Origin: an uncultured Verrucomicrobiota bacterium
GTDB taxonomy: Bacteria > Verrucomicrobiota > Verrucomicrobiia > Opitutales > Intestinicryptomonadaceae
Reading direction: 5' to 3'
Length of the DNA: 56,831 nt
Assembly: GCA_949293415.1 (NCBI GenBank)
Contig: CASFDK010000036.1
Span: 1 to 56,831, forward strand
Notes under the pieces: generated by a model
Database searches by the model: none
Told to the model about the DNA's origin: nothing
The model's input: the letters and a program-made list of their open reading frames with translations, nothing else
Position numbers and translations under genes: made by a program
Shown here: positions 16,593-26,075 of the stretch, piece by piece
Numbering within the stretch: the stretch's first letter is position 1
How the letters are laid out: each line of letters starts with the position of its first letter

Positions 16593-19500
16593 TTACGTTT
16601 GAAAATGTTCAGCGTTTCGAGGGCGTTGCCGACGGCATTGCCCACCGCGCCTTTTGCGGAAGTCAGCACTTCGAGCAGGTTGTTCGACGGCTGCGAAACC
16701 GTGCCTTTGACCCTGAATTCGGGACCCGTATAGTAGCCGTCGGCTTCGGCGGGAGTGTTACCGTAGCCCATTTTCTGGAAGAGTCCGCGCGAGGTCTTCG
16801 ACATATAGATTACAATCGGGATGTCGAGTTTTTGCTCCTTGAAATCGACCGTCGGGTCGAAGAGAATCGCGCCCGACTTCGAGCGGAATATGAGCGAATC
16901 GGTTTTCATTTCAACGAGGTCGATATTGTAGTTGTAGTCTTTGTTGTTTCGCGAAAGCTCCACTACCGCCGACGAGTAGTCGATTTCGGCGAGCATCGAG
17001 ACAAGCTCGCCGATTCCGCCAAGCTCCTTGACCCTGTTGTTGAGCAGTTTTCCCGCGATTGAAAGCGCGTTGCCCACAACCGACGCGCCCGCGCCCGCCG
17101 CCGAGTTTTTGTCGAGCACGCGGATTTTACCGCCGCCGTTCGAGCGCACCGTAGCCGAGCCCGTTGCGTACTGGAAAAGGTGTTGGACGTTGTTGCCCGA
17201 GCCGCCGACTGAAAGGTTTGCGTCGAACACGCCTTCGATGGGAGGCTGTTGCTTGTTCGCGAAGATTTTCGCAGCCTGCAACCCCGCCAACTTGAAGCCA
17301 GTTTTTTCGAGCAAATAGGGTATGTCGCGCGTGGTTTCGAATGTGATTTTCGTGCCGCCCTCAAAGTTCGCGCCGAGGAACTGCCCCGAGAATTTTGTCA
17401 GAGACAGTTCCGATGCCGTCGCATTTCCGCGCGCCGAGAATTTTTCGAGCAGAACCGTTCCGTTCGAAACGACCCTGCCCGTGTCGGCTGCAACCGAAAC
17501 GTCTTTGCCGAAGTACCAGAAGGCCTTTGTGTCTTTCTTGGCGATTGAGTCCGCCGCGGATGTTTTCGATTCGGAAAGCACGTCGAGCGTCGGCTTGGCA
17601 ATCGGGCGTTTTTTGCCGCTTCCGCCCGCCGATGTCTTCGCGGTTTCCTCTGTGTAATTGGGGTTGGAGAACGCGCCCGCAAGCGCGAGAACGTCTTCCA
17701 CAACTATCGACGGCGCGTCGAGCTTTACGTCGAGCACGGCGGAATTTTTGACGCTTGCCGAAGCCCGCGTTTCGCCCGCCGTCGTTTTGATTTCCGCTTT
17801 TGCCTCGACGCTTTCCATATCAGTTGTCGCCGAAATTTTCACGGTCTCGAGCACATTATTTGCCGTGCGCGTTGCGAGCGAATGCACAGCGATGTCGGCA
17901 TTCGCCTTCCCGTTTTCGTAGACAGCCGAGATGTCCGCCGTGCCGCGGGAAATGTTCGAGAACTTGAGCAGCGCGGGCTGGTTGAAAATCGGGGCGAGGG
18001 CGGTTGTCGCCGAAAGCTTCGCGCTAGGCGCGGCTTTGCCTTTTGTGTCGTACGCCGCGGAGGCTTTGAATGTGCAGAACTTTGCCGAGCCTTCGCCGAT
18101 TGTGCCTTCGGGAATTTCGACTTTTGCGGTAGCGCCGTCGAACGAGCCTTTCGGGGCTGCGTCGATTGAAAGCCCCCTAATCAGATATTTGCCGTCCTTT
18201 TTGTACGAGAGCGCGTAGACCGAAAACGCCGAGTCCATTTCGTAGACGTTCTTTTTCGGCGACGAAATTTCGATGCGCGCAGCCGCCTTTGCCGCGTCGA
18301 TTTCGGGCGCGAACGGGCGCACGAGCGCGAACGGAAATTCGGGCGCGTCCACAAGCAAAAGCTTCGGCGACGTCGCCGAAATGTTGCCGCTTGCCGTGTC
18401 GTATTCGATTGCCGAGAGGGTCGAAATGTCCGCCGCTTTTTTGCCGTCGGCTGTCGAAATCGACAAAGCGAACGATTTTAGTTTTGCCGATGTTTTCGCG
18501 TATTCGAACGCCGCGTCCGCCTTCGCCGAAAGGTCGAGCGACGATACCGCCGACATCGACGGGACGTTTTTGACTATCGGATTTAGTGAGCCGTCGAGCC
18601 CGAGTGTGCCGCTTGCCGCGCCGCCGGAATATTTTGCGTCGATATCGAGGACGAGCTTCGAAGTTTTCGAGTCGGCAAGCTCGAGTTCGATTTTTGCGCT
18701 CGAAGTTTTGCCCGCGACAATCGCGGCGTTTGCAAACAAATTCAGGTTCGATGCGAGAATTTCTCCGCCTTTTTTGAATGTCGCGCGGGTAAGCGAGAGC
18801 GGGGCGGTTGTGGAAATTGCGAAGTTTTCACCCGCCTTGCGCACCGAGAACCTGCCCGCGATATCGTCGGATTCGAGCGTCAATCCATTTGCGAATGCGT
18901 TTGCGAGTCGGGGCGGAATTTTGACGACGCCCGCGATTTCCGCCTTTTCAAGCTCTTCCGCCGTTGCCGCTTCGAAGGGTTTTGCGGACAGTCCGAGCAC
19001 CGATGTGCCGCTTTCCGAAAAATTCGCTTCGAGCTTTTTGAGCGAGATTTTCCCGCCGCGCTTTTCCGCCGAAACCCGCATTTGCGCGCCGATTTCGCCG
19101 AGAACTTCCAGCGGCTTGGCGTATTTTTCGAGGTTCGAAATTTTCGAGTCTACGGCAATTTCGAGTTCGGCGTTTTCAAGCTTCGCGTCGGTTTTCGCCT
19201 TTGCGTAGAGGGCGAGCGAAAACTTCGGCAATACAACCGATTGCGGTACGAACTTCGCGGCAAGCGAGTCGTCGGCGTCGATTCGCATTTCAGCCGAGAA
19301 CGACGAGTAGCCGAGCGGCGCGGATATCGCCGCCTGCAGGGGCTTGGCATCCCCCGCCGTTGCCAACGCCTTTATTTCGCGCAACTTGTTTTTCGTTTCA
19401 ACCGAGACTTCCGCGACCGCGCCATCGGTCGAAATCTTGACGAAGCCCGAACGCGGTTTCAGGTCTTTTTCCACGAAAATGTCTTTCGCCGAAGCTTCGA

Positions 19501-19993
19501 ATTTTTTGCCGTCTATGTCCGCATCCGCCGCGAGCGAGCCGACTTCAATCGTCCACGGAAATTCGAATTTTCCTGCGTTGTCCTTTGGCGAAGACAGCGC
19601 TTTGGGGGGCTGTCCGGTTTCGGCGTTTGCGTCCCGTTTTGCGGGCTGTGCCGCTTCGGCGGGTTGTGCGGATGTCGCCGCTTTTTCCGCTTTTACGGTC
19701 GAAATTTTAGCGCCCGAGATTTTTGCGGAGTCGATTTTTATACAGTGCGAGAGCAGTGCTGGAAGCGAGTATTTCAGCTCGACGGATTCAGCCGAGAACA
19801 CGTTTTTGAGCGCGGGTTTTTTTATGTCCGCGCCCGAAAGCCCGATTGAAACCGATTCAGCCGAGAAGTCGGGGTAGACCGAGTTTGCGATTTTCGTCTG
19901 GATGCCCGGGCTGAAAAGCAGCACGCCAACCGCCACCGCCGCGAGCGCGAACAGTCCGCAGACCAAAAGAAAGAGCAATTTTACGATTTTCAT
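16589..19993 (-). CDS. AsmA-like inner-membrane-anchored protein
   Basis: A 1134-residue protein with an N-terminal transmembrane anchor (KLLFLLVCGLFALAAVAVGV) and a very long periplasmic part rich in Ala, Lys and Ser. It is built of repeating beta-strands, as in the AsmA/TamB/YhdP repeating-groove family. The C-terminal 200 residues carry AsmA-like C-terminal region features: VGGSGNNVQHLFQYATGSA, LNNRVKELGGIGELVSMLAE, DSLIFRSKSGAILFDPTVDF and RVKGTVSQPSNNLLEVLTSA. Such proteins are thought to move phospholipids between membranes. It overlaps its neighbours by 4 bases on both sides. A low-complexity stretch (TSAQPAEAAQPAKRDANAE) lies near residue 110. Confidence 0.82.
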   Translation of the reverse strand: MKIVKLLFLLVCGLFALAAVAVGVLLFSPGIQTKIANSVYPDFSAESVSIGLSGADIKKPALKNVFSAESVELKYSLPALLSHCIKIDSAKISGAKISTVKAEKAATSAQPAEAAQPAKRDANAETGQPPKALSSPKDNAGKFEFPWTIEVGSLAADADIDGKKFEASAKDIFVEKDLKPRSGFVKISTDGAVAEVSVETKNKLREIKALATAGDAKPLQAAISAPLGYSSFSAEMRIDADDSLAAKFVPQSVVLPKFSLALYAKAKTDAKLENAELEIAVDSKISNLEKYAKPLEVLGEIGAQMRVSAEKRGGKISLKKLEANFSESGTSVLGLSAKPFEAATAEELEKAEIAGVVKIPPRLANAFANGLTLESDDIAGRFSVRKAGENFAISTTAPLSLTRATFKKGGEILASNLNLFANAAIVAGKTSSAKIELELADSKTSKLVLDIDAKYSGGAASGTLGLDGSLNPIVKNVPSMSAVSSLDLSAKADAAFEYAKTSAKLKSFALSISTADGKKAADISTLSAIEYDTASGNISATSPKLLLVDAPEFPFALVRPFAPEIDAAKAAARIEISSPKKNVYEMDSAFSVYALSYKKDGKYLIRGLSIDAAPKGSFDGATAKVEIPEGTIGEGSAKFCTFKASAAYDTKGKAAPSAKLSATTALAPIFNQPALLKFSNISRGTADISAVYENGKANADIAVHSLATRTANNVLETVKISATTDMESVEAKAEIKTTAGETRASASVKNSAVLDVKLDAPSIVVEDVLALAGAFSNPNYTEETAKTSAGGSGKKRPIAKPTLDVLSESKTSAADSIAKKDTKAFWYFGKDVSVAADTGRVVSNGTVLLEKFSARGNATASELSLTKFSGQFLGANFEGGTKITFETTRDIPYLLEKTGFKLAGLQAAKIFANKQQPPIEGVFDANLSVGGSGNNVQHLFQYATGSATVRSNGGGKIRVLDKNSAAGAGASVVGNALSIAGKLLNNRVKELGGIGELVSMLAEIDYSSAVVELSRNNKDYNYNIDLVEMKTDSLIFRSKSGAILFDPTVDFKEQKLDIPIVIYMSKTSRGLFQKMGYGNTPAEADGYYTGPEFRVKGTVSQPSNNLLEVLTSAKGAVGNAVGNALETLNIFKRK

Positions 19994-21531
19994 TTGTCGG
20001 AAGCCTTTGTGATTTTATCGAATAATTCCTTTTTTATAAAGACGGTCAGGACGAGGTTCTTTCTCAGCCCGAAAAATTCCGATTCATACGCGTCGGAGGG
20101 AAGGCGCTTTTTTATTGAATCGACGGTCGCCGCGTCGCATACGACAACTTCGAAAATGCCGATATTTTCGGGGCTTTGCCCGCCGCTCCAGAAGCCCGCA
20201 TTTCGGAATTTGCGCAGGTCGAACGGCGCGGGCCACGGGGAGTTTTCCATCACGAACGCCACGGGAATGTCGGCTTTGTATTCCGAAAACGCGGCGGCTT
20301 CGTTTATGCGCTTTACGAGGTTGGAGTAGTCGCGCACGGTGTGCGAATAGACGAATGGGTTGCGGGGGTCGCTTGCATAGCGTAGCACGGCGTTTTGCGA
20401 AAGTTTGTACTGCCAGAACCCGAGCACAACCAACGCCGCGACCGCCGCAATCCACACGAAAATATTTTTGCGCCGAAGCATTTCCGCCGCTCCAAAGCCC
20501 GCCGCCGAGCAGAGAAACACAGTCGGCGAAAGCAGAAGCCACGGCGTTTTATAGGTTATCGCCGAGAGCGCGGCAACGGCGAAAAACGCGTTGCAAAATG
20601 CGAAAACCGCAAACGTGCAACGCCACGCCGATTTTTTCCTTCCGACGACCGCAAAGGCAAGTCCCGCCAGAGCGAGCAGGGCAAGCGGCAGCTCGCCGAA
20701 GCGCGCGCCCTCCGATTTTTGGAGCGTCAGCAGTTGCAGGTAGTATGTCCACCCCGATTCGAACGCGGGGTTGACCGACTTTTCGAAAAAGTGTCCGTAC
20801 GATTTCACAGCATCGGCTATTCCGCCCCAGTTGGAGCCGAACGAAGAGTAGAATGCGCAGAAGACCGCCGCGAACGCGACCGCAAACCCCGCCGCGTATT
20901 TGAAAAAGTTGCGCGTAAAAAAGGCGTATTTGAGATTGTCGCGGATATGTTTTTCGAACGCAGTGCATACGCCGAGCGAAAGCGCGGTTGCCGCGAACGA
21001 AATCGGAGCGGTTTCTTTTGTCGCCTGAGCCAGTGCCGCAAGCGCGCCCGCCAGAACCGCCGCGCCGACCGACGGCGAACACGCGAACCGCCACACGGCA
21101 AGTGCTGTCAGAAAAACCGCCAGCGCAAATATTATTTCGTGGACGAAGTAGCCCGAATATATCTGCGCCGTCGCCGACATCGCAAAGCACGCCGCCGCCG
21201 CCCAAGCCGCGCCACGCCCGACGTATCTTCCCGACAGAATCAGCCCCGCGAGGACGAGCACGGCAATCGGCGTCATCGCCCTGCGGAAGTCGGTTATGGT
21301 CAACTTTGAAGAATCGGGCATCGCAAGCGCGTTCGCCCAATAGTAAAGTGTCGGCCCGTGGGGTCCGTTGGGGTTGTATTTATATTCTCCCGTCTCGCGC
21401 AGCTGCATTGCGGTCGTCGCCTGTTCCGACTCGTCTGCGTGGGTCGCCCGCGAGAGGATGTTTGCGTTTCTTGCGGAAAAGCCCGCGAAGAGACAGCACA
21501 GAACCATTGCAATGTAGACGGCGTATTTCAT
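19990..21531 (-). CDS. TIGR03663-like polytopic membrane protein (GT-C / Agl23-like)
   Basis: This encodes 513 residues with about ten predicted hydrophobic helices. An N-terminal helix is followed by a periplasmic loop with HADESEQATTAMQLRETGEY and NPNGPHGPTLYYWANAL. The acidic pair after the first helix, a Tyr-rich loop and 'GPHGPTLYY' match what I know of the TIGR03663 family, related to GT-C glycosyltransferases that use lipid-linked sugars. The C-terminal 110 residues form a soluble domain (VRDYSNLVKRINEAAAF, NSPWPAPFDLRKFRNAGFW). It is coupled by ATGA overlaps to the thioesterase upstream and the AsmA-like gene downstream. Substrate and acceptor are unknown. Confidence 0.75.
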   Translation of the reverse strand: MKYAVYIAMVLCCLFAGFSARNANILSRATHADESEQATTAMQLRETGEYKYNPNGPHGPTLYYWANALAMPDSSKLTITDFRRAMTPIAVLVLAGLILSGRYVGRGAAWAAAACFAMSATAQIYSGYFVHEIIFALAVFLTALAVWRFACSPSVGAAVLAGALAALAQATKETAPISFAATALSLGVCTAFEKHIRDNLKYAFFTRNFFKYAAGFAVAFAAVFCAFYSSFGSNWGGIADAVKSYGHFFEKSVNPAFESGWTYYLQLLTLQKSEGARFGELPLALLALAGLAFAVVGRKKSAWRCTFAVFAFCNAFFAVAALSAITYKTPWLLLSPTVFLCSAAGFGAAEMLRRKNIFVWIAAVAALVVLGFWQYKLSQNAVLRYASDPRNPFVYSHTVRDYSNLVKRINEAAAFSEYKADIPVAFVMENSPWPAPFDLRKFRNAGFWSGGQSPENIGIFEVVVCDAATVDSIKKRLPSDAYESEFFGLRKNLVLTVFIKKELFDKITKASDK

Positions 21532-21935
21532 TGTTTGTCGAATGCTTCGAGCAGGGTGTCGAGCACGTCCTTGGGCGGGCGCACGGGCTGACCGAGCATA
21601 TTTACGAAAACGTGCATTGTGTGCCCCGTCGCAAGCAGCTTGCCGTTGGCGAGAATCTCGTATTCAACCTTCACTTTGACGGTGGGACGTTCTTTTATCG
21701 CCGCCCTAATTGTTACGAGGTCGTCGAATTTTGCGGGGTATTTGTAGTTCAGATGCGCTTCGACGACGGGCAGATGGTATCCGTCGTCGTTCATTTTTTT
21801 GTAGCTAAGCCCTATCGATTTGATGAGTTTGAGCCTGCCGACTTCGCACCACGGCAGATAGTTTGCGTGGTAGACAACGCCCATGGCGTCGGTTTCGGCG
21901 AAACGCACGCGCAGCTGGGCTTCGGCGGTAATCAT
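21528..21935 (-). CDS. Hotdog-fold acyl-CoA thioesterase (YbgC/4HBT family)
   Basis: A 135-residue hotdog protein. RVRFAETDAMGVVYHANYLPWCEVGR (positions about 9-34) is the family signature; the Asp in TDAMG is the catalytic residue and the HANYL stretch follows. Members hydrolyse short-chain or hydroxybenzoyl-CoA thioesters, and YbgC itself is linked to the Tol-Pal envelope system. It overlaps lysA and the membrane protein by 4 bases each, so it is firmly inside this operon. The substrate cannot be read from sequence. Confidence 0.88.
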   Translation of the reverse strand: MITAEAQLRVRFAETDAMGVVYHANYLPWCEVGRLKLIKSIGLSYKKMNDDGYHLPVVEAHLNYKYPAKFDDLVTIRAAIKERPTVKVKVEYEILANGKLLATGHTMHVFVNMLGQPVRPPKDVLDTLLEAFDKQ

Positions 21936-23185
21936 AGCTCGTTCTCCAGAATTTGGTCGAGGGTCTGGCGGCGGCGGATGAGTTTAAGCGAGCCGTTTTT
22001 GCGCAGCAGCACTTCGGGCGATGCGGGATACGAGTTGTAGTTCGACGGGCTCATTGAGCTGCAGTACGCGCCCGCGCCGCCGATTACGCACAAGTCGCCG
22101 ATATTAGCCTTTTGCATCGCGCGCGGGGCGAGGGCTTCGGGGTCTCCCGCCGCGGGCGTAATGATGTCGCCGCTTTCGCAGCAGTGCCCTACGACGATGT
22201 ACTTTTCGGTCTTCCTTTCGAGCTTTGCCGAGAGAATCGAAATTGGGTGTTGCGCACCGTAAATCGAGGGGCGCAGAATGTCGGTCATACCCGAATCGAG
22301 CTTGATGAACTTATAGCCGCCTTTGCCCGTATCGCACATATCCTGAACTGTCGCAAGCACCGCGGCGCAGTTTGCCAGCAGGAACGTCCCCGGTTCGATT
22401 TCGAAGCGCAGCTTTCTGCCGGTTTTCTTTGCGAAGTCGGCGACGAGTTTCGCCACGGGCTTGCCGATTTTCTGAAGGTCGGTCGATTTTTCGCCGGCCA
22501 CGCGTCCGACTTTGAAACCGCCTCCCATATCGAGCGTTTCCACGTCTTCGAACTGTGCTACGGTGTCGATGCTCATCTTGGCGACCCTCTGCCACACGAG
22601 CGGATCTGAACCCGAGCCTATGTGCGTGTGTATGCGCACGATTTTCAGCCCGTATTTTTTCGCAACCGCCTTGATTTGCGGGATGTATTCGTACCAAATG
22701 CCGAACGACGACGCGGGGCCGCCCACGTTCGTGCGCTGCGTTCCGCCCGAGCCGAGACCGGGGTTGATGCGCACGCCGACTCTTCCGCCGCGCGAGATTT
22801 TTCCGAATGCCTCCAGCTGCAGCAGCGAGCACGCGTTGTAGAGCACGCCCGACTTGACTATTTCCCCGAGGTTTTTCGGCAGTTGTTGCGACGAAAGCGA
22901 AATGTGGTCGGGTTTTATTCCCGCGCGGATTGCGCGCTCGACTTCGTACGCGCTCGACGCGTCGATGTGCAGACCGAGCGAGTCGAAAAGCCCGAGTATC
23001 GCCGCGTTCGAGGACGCCTTCATCGCGTATCTTACGGTAAGTCCGAACGCGTTGGGGAAAGCGAGGGCGGCTTTCGCCTGCGCAATCAGGGAAGCTTCGT
23101 CGTACACGTAGCACGGAGTCGAAAATTTGCCGGCGATTTTCGCCGCCGTTTTGAAGTCGAGAAATTTTGGTTGCTCTATTTTCAT
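21932..23185 (-). CDS. lysA: Diaminopimelate decarboxylase
   Basis: LysA is a PLP fold-type III enzyme that decarboxylates meso-diaminopimelate to L-lysine. The product has 417 residues. The PLP lysine is in RYAMKASSN near residue 55. GVRINPGLGSGG, RIHTHIGSGSDP, LDMGGGFKVGR, EPGTFLLANCAAVLATVQD and the catalytic cysteine motif GHCCESGDI follow in order, and AYCSSMSPSNYNSYP ends the fold. It lies 26 bases after dsbD and overlaps the thioesterase by 4 bases. No lysine riboswitch is seen upstream; the gene appears driven from the dsbD side. Confidence 0.94.
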   Translation of the reverse strand: MKIEQPKFLDFKTAAKIAGKFSTPCYVYDEASLIAQAKAALAFPNAFGLTVRYAMKASSNAAILGLFDSLGLHIDASSAYEVERAIRAGIKPDHISLSSQQLPKNLGEIVKSGVLYNACSLLQLEAFGKISRGGRVGVRINPGLGSGGTQRTNVGGPASSFGIWYEYIPQIKAVAKKYGLKIVRIHTHIGSGSDPLVWQRVAKMSIDTVAQFEDVETLDMGGGFKVGRVAGEKSTDLQKIGKPVAKLVADFAKKTGRKLRFEIEPGTFLLANCAAVLATVQDMCDTGKGGYKFIKLDSGMTDILRPSIYGAQHPISILSAKLERKTEKYIVVGHCCESGDIITPAAGDPEALAPRAMQKANIGDLCVIGGAGAYCSSMSPSNYNSYPASPEVLLRKNGSLKLIRRRQTLDQILENEL

Positions 23186-23211
23186 AAATACAGGCGGACG
23201 AATATGGACTT

Positions 23212-24912
23212 TTATTTGATTTTGTCAACCGCTTCGATAACCGCCTGTTCGGTAAGCAACGCGGGCAGCACAACGGCTTCGCCTTTCGGCGGAAATAGCA
23301 GGTTCAACGGCACTCCCGCGCGCCCGTATTTTTCGAGTTCTTTCGCGATTGTCCCGTTTTTGTTCGTCCAGTCGCCCACGAGTATTTTTACGCCGTTTTC
23401 GGCAAAGAGTTTTTCGATTTTCGGCGAGTATAAAATGCTCTTGTTGTACTGGCAGGTAAGGCACCACGCCGCGGTGAAATCCACATACACGCTCCTGCCT
23501 TCGGCGCGGAGTTTTGCGACTTTTTCGGCACTCCACGCATTTTCCGCAGCGGGCATTTTTCCGTTTTCCCCATTCGTCCCCGACACGCACAGGCAAACGG
23601 CCACCGCAAGCGCAAGCGGCGCGGCGACTATCGCGGAACGCCTTGTAGTTCTCGGTCTGTGGGGTTGTGCGTATACCCCGTATATCCGAAGCCCCGCCGC
23701 CGCAACAGCCAGCGCGGCGAGAATGTGCCCGAGCGAACCGGTCTGTCTGCCGTAAATCCACACGAGCCACGCGACCGTTGCGAAAAGGGGTATTGACAGA
23801 ATCTGCTTGAGCCTTTCCGTCCACGCGCCCGCTTTCGGAAGATATTTTTTTGCGTTCGGAACCGCCGCCAGAACGACGTACGGCGACGCCATCCCCAACC
23901 CGAGGAATGCGAAAACGGCGAGCGATTCAAAAGCCGAAACGCCGCCCGACAGCGCAACTCCGAGCGCGCTTCCCATAAACGGCGCGGTACAGGGGCTTGC
24001 GACCAAAACCGCAAGCACGCCCGAGAGCGCAGCCTGAGCGTACTTGTTCGCCACGCGCCCGCCGACTCCGGCGAAACCGGTCAACCCCGCGCCGATTTCG
24101 AAGACCCCCGCGAAGCTCAACGCCATCGCAAAAAACAGCAACGCCATAATCGACGAAAAAATCGGATTCTGCAACTGGAAGCCCCAACCCAGACTTTCGC
24201 CGCCCGAACGCAGAACAAGCAGAATTACAGCCAGAAGCAAGAATGTGGCGACGATTCCGCCCGCATAGCATAGTGCGTTCAGAATCGCCGCCGCGCGCGA
24301 GCCGTTTGCCGATTTGGCAAACGAGATAATTTTTATTCCCAAGACGGGCAGCACGCACGGCATTAAATTGAGTATCAATCCGCCCGAAAACGCGGCGGCA
24401 AGAACGGCGAAAAAGCCCGCGATTGCGCCGCCTGTTTCCGAAATTTCGGCGGATTTTTCGGCGGGAATTTGCAGTAGCCCGAAATCCGCCGACGCGCTTT
24501 CGGGAACGCAGGTGTCGGAACACGCAAGCCAACTTGCCGAGACTTTCGCGGAAAAGTTTTTCGGAGTGTCGGTGTTTTCGCTAGCGGAGATTTTCGCCTT
24601 CACCAGAACTTCGCCGTCGTAGCCCCCGAACTTCGCGCCCATAAATTCGAACGTCTTTTCCGGCTGCCATTCGAGCGAGTCGAGGCGGAAACCCTTCGGC
24701 AGCGAGAAATCGAACACCGTGGGCGAGCCTGTCTGCGCCGATTTTCCGTAGATGTGCCAACCCTTTTTTACCGACAGTTTCAGGGCGATTTCCGCCGGCT
24801 TTTGCGCGGATATTTCCGCCGTCCGCGGTTCCACGGAAAAACCGACCACGGCGGCGGCGGCGCATTGCGCGAAAAATAACAGTAAAATCGGCGTTTTTAA
24901 AAGTGTTTTCAT
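23212..24912 (-). CDS. dsbD: Thiol:disulfide interchange protein DsbD
   Basis: DsbD carries electrons from cytoplasmic thioredoxin across the inner membrane to periplasmic disulfide reductases. The 566-residue product starts at ATG 24912, which begins the signal peptide (MKTLLKTPILLLFFAQCAAA). The N-terminal domain has WLACSDTCVPESA with its redox cysteines. The transmembrane domain has LMPCVLPVLGIK and ASPCTAPFMG. The C-terminal thioredoxin domain has FTAAWCLTCQYNK with the CLTC active site. All six cysteines expected for the relay are present. It heads the lysA-panB-SET operon and is divergent from mreB. Confidence 0.92.
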   Translation of the reverse strand: MKTLLKTPILLLFFAQCAAAAVVGFSVEPRTAEISAQKPAEIALKLSVKKGWHIYGKSAQTGSPTVFDFSLPKGFRLDSLEWQPEKTFEFMGAKFGGYDGEVLVKAKISASENTDTPKNFSAKVSASWLACSDTCVPESASADFGLLQIPAEKSAEISETGGAIAGFFAVLAAAFSGGLILNLMPCVLPVLGIKIISFAKSANGSRAAAILNALCYAGGIVATFLLLAVILLVLRSGGESLGWGFQLQNPIFSSIMALLFFAMALSFAGVFEIGAGLTGFAGVGGRVANKYAQAALSGVLAVLVASPCTAPFMGSALGVALSGGVSAFESLAVFAFLGLGMASPYVVLAAVPNAKKYLPKAGAWTERLKQILSIPLFATVAWLVWIYGRQTGSLGHILAALAVAAAGLRIYGVYAQPHRPRTTRRSAIVAAPLALAVAVCLCVSGTNGENGKMPAAENAWSAEKVAKLRAEGRSVYVDFTAAWCLTCQYNKSILYSPKIEKLFAENGVKILVGDWTNKNGTIAKELEKYGRAGVPLNLLFPPKGEAVVLPALLTEQAVIEAVDKIK

Positions 24913-24923
24913 AGTAATAAATG

Positions 24924-24953
24924 TTGACAAGCGGGCGGAGAAGAACGATTTAT
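24924..24953 (+). promoter_or_regulatory. Possible mreB promoter
   Basis: TTGACA at 24924-24929 is followed after 18 bases by ATTTAT (24948-24953). It would give a leader of roughly 80 bases ahead of mreB. The -35 is perfect; the -10 is weak, with several A/T-rich alternatives around it. Confidence 0.35.
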
Positions 24954-25040
24954 TTATTTAATCGGATTGGGGGACGGTTTGGAAAGTCGAAACATCCGGT
25001 CCCGCAAAACTTAATATCAACCGCAAAAATCGGAAATTTT

Positions 25041-26057
25041 ATGTCAATGATCAAGGGTTTTTTTTCGAACGACATCGGTATCGACCTCGGCACGGCAAAC
25101 ACGCTCGTGTACGTAAAAGACTCCGGGGTCGTAATGAGCGAACCGAGTGTTGTGGCGGTCTACAACAACTCCAAAAAGGTGGTGGCGGTGGGCGAAACCG
25201 CCAAGAAAATGCTCGGCAAAACCCCCGGAAACATCACGGCAATCCGCCCGATGAAAGTGGGTGTTATCGCCGACTTCGACATCACCGAAATAATGCTCCG
25301 CTATTTCATCCAAAAGGCGTCGAAACAGTACAGTTTCATACAGCCGCGCGTTGTAGTTGCCGTGCCGTCGGGCATTACCGAAGTGGAACGCCGCGCCGTG
25401 CAGGAGTCCGCAATCCACGCGGGCGCGCGTTCGGTCTGCATCAAGGAGGAACCCCTTATGGCGGCAATCGGCGTGGGGCTTCCCATCGAAGAGCCCAACG
25501 CTAGTATGATTGTCGATATCGGCGGCGGTACTACCGAGGTTGCGGTAATTTCGCTTTCGAACATCGTGAAGTCGCGCAGCATAAGAATCGGCGGCGACGA
25601 ATTCGACAACTGCATTATCCAGTATATGAAGCGCGCCTACAACCTCATCATAGGCGAGCGCACCGCCGAGGAAATCAAGATAAACATCGGTTCGGCGTTC
25701 CCGCTCGACAAGGAGCTTACTTGGGAAGTCAAGGGGCGCGACGCGGTTTCGGGGCTTCCGAAAACTCTTTACGTTTCGTCGCAGGAAATCCGCGAGGCTC
25801 TTTCCGACGCCTTCAACCAGATTACGAACGTCATCCACGAAGTTCTCGGCGAAATACCCCCCGAACTCAGCGGCGACTTGGTCAACCGCGGCATAGTTTT
25901 GGCTGGCGGCGGCGCGCTCATTCGCAACCTCAACCTGCGCATAACCGAAAAGACCCAGCTGCCCTGCTTTGTGGCGGACGACCCCCTGCGGGCGGTCGTA
26001 AACGGCACGGGCGCGGTTCTCCAAAACTACGAATTTTGGACCAGGGACAATTCGTAA
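25041..26057 (+). CDS. mreB: Rod-shape-determining actin-like protein MreB
   Basis: MreB polymerises under the inner membrane and guides lateral wall synthesis. The 338-residue protein starts at ATG 25041, right before the amphipathic leader MIKGFFSNDIGIDLGTANTL. Phosphate-binding loops are IDLGTANTLVYV and MIVDIGGGTTEVAVIS, and the adenosine motif is GIVLAGGGALIRN. Residues IRPMKVGVIADFDITE and VVAVPSGITEVERRA are typical. The longer upstream frame is not part of the gene. It opens the mreB-mreC-mreD-mrdA operon. Confidence 0.97.
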   Translation: MSMIKGFFSNDIGIDLGTANTLVYVKDSGVVMSEPSVVAVYNNSKKVVAVGETAKKMLGKTPGNITAIRPMKVGVIADFDITEIMLRYFIQKASKQYSFIQPRVVVAVPSGITEVERRAVQESAIHAGARSVCIKEEPLMAAIGVGLPIEEPNASMIVDIGGGTTEVAVISLSNIVKSRSIRIGGDEFDNCIIQYMKRAYNLIIGERTAEEIKINIGSAFPLDKELTWEVKGRDAVSGLPKTLYVSSQEIREALSDAFNQITNVIHEVLGEIPPELSGDLVNRGIVLAGGGALIRNLNLRITEKTQLPCFVADDPLRAVVNGTGAVLQNYEFWTRDNS

Positions 26058-26075
26058 TTTTTCGCAAACCGGACT

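Noticed and set aside
23186..23211. Lysine riboswitch ahead of lysA
   Set aside because: Only 26 bases separate dsbD and lysA, far too short for a lysine riboswitch, and none is visible ahead of dsbD.
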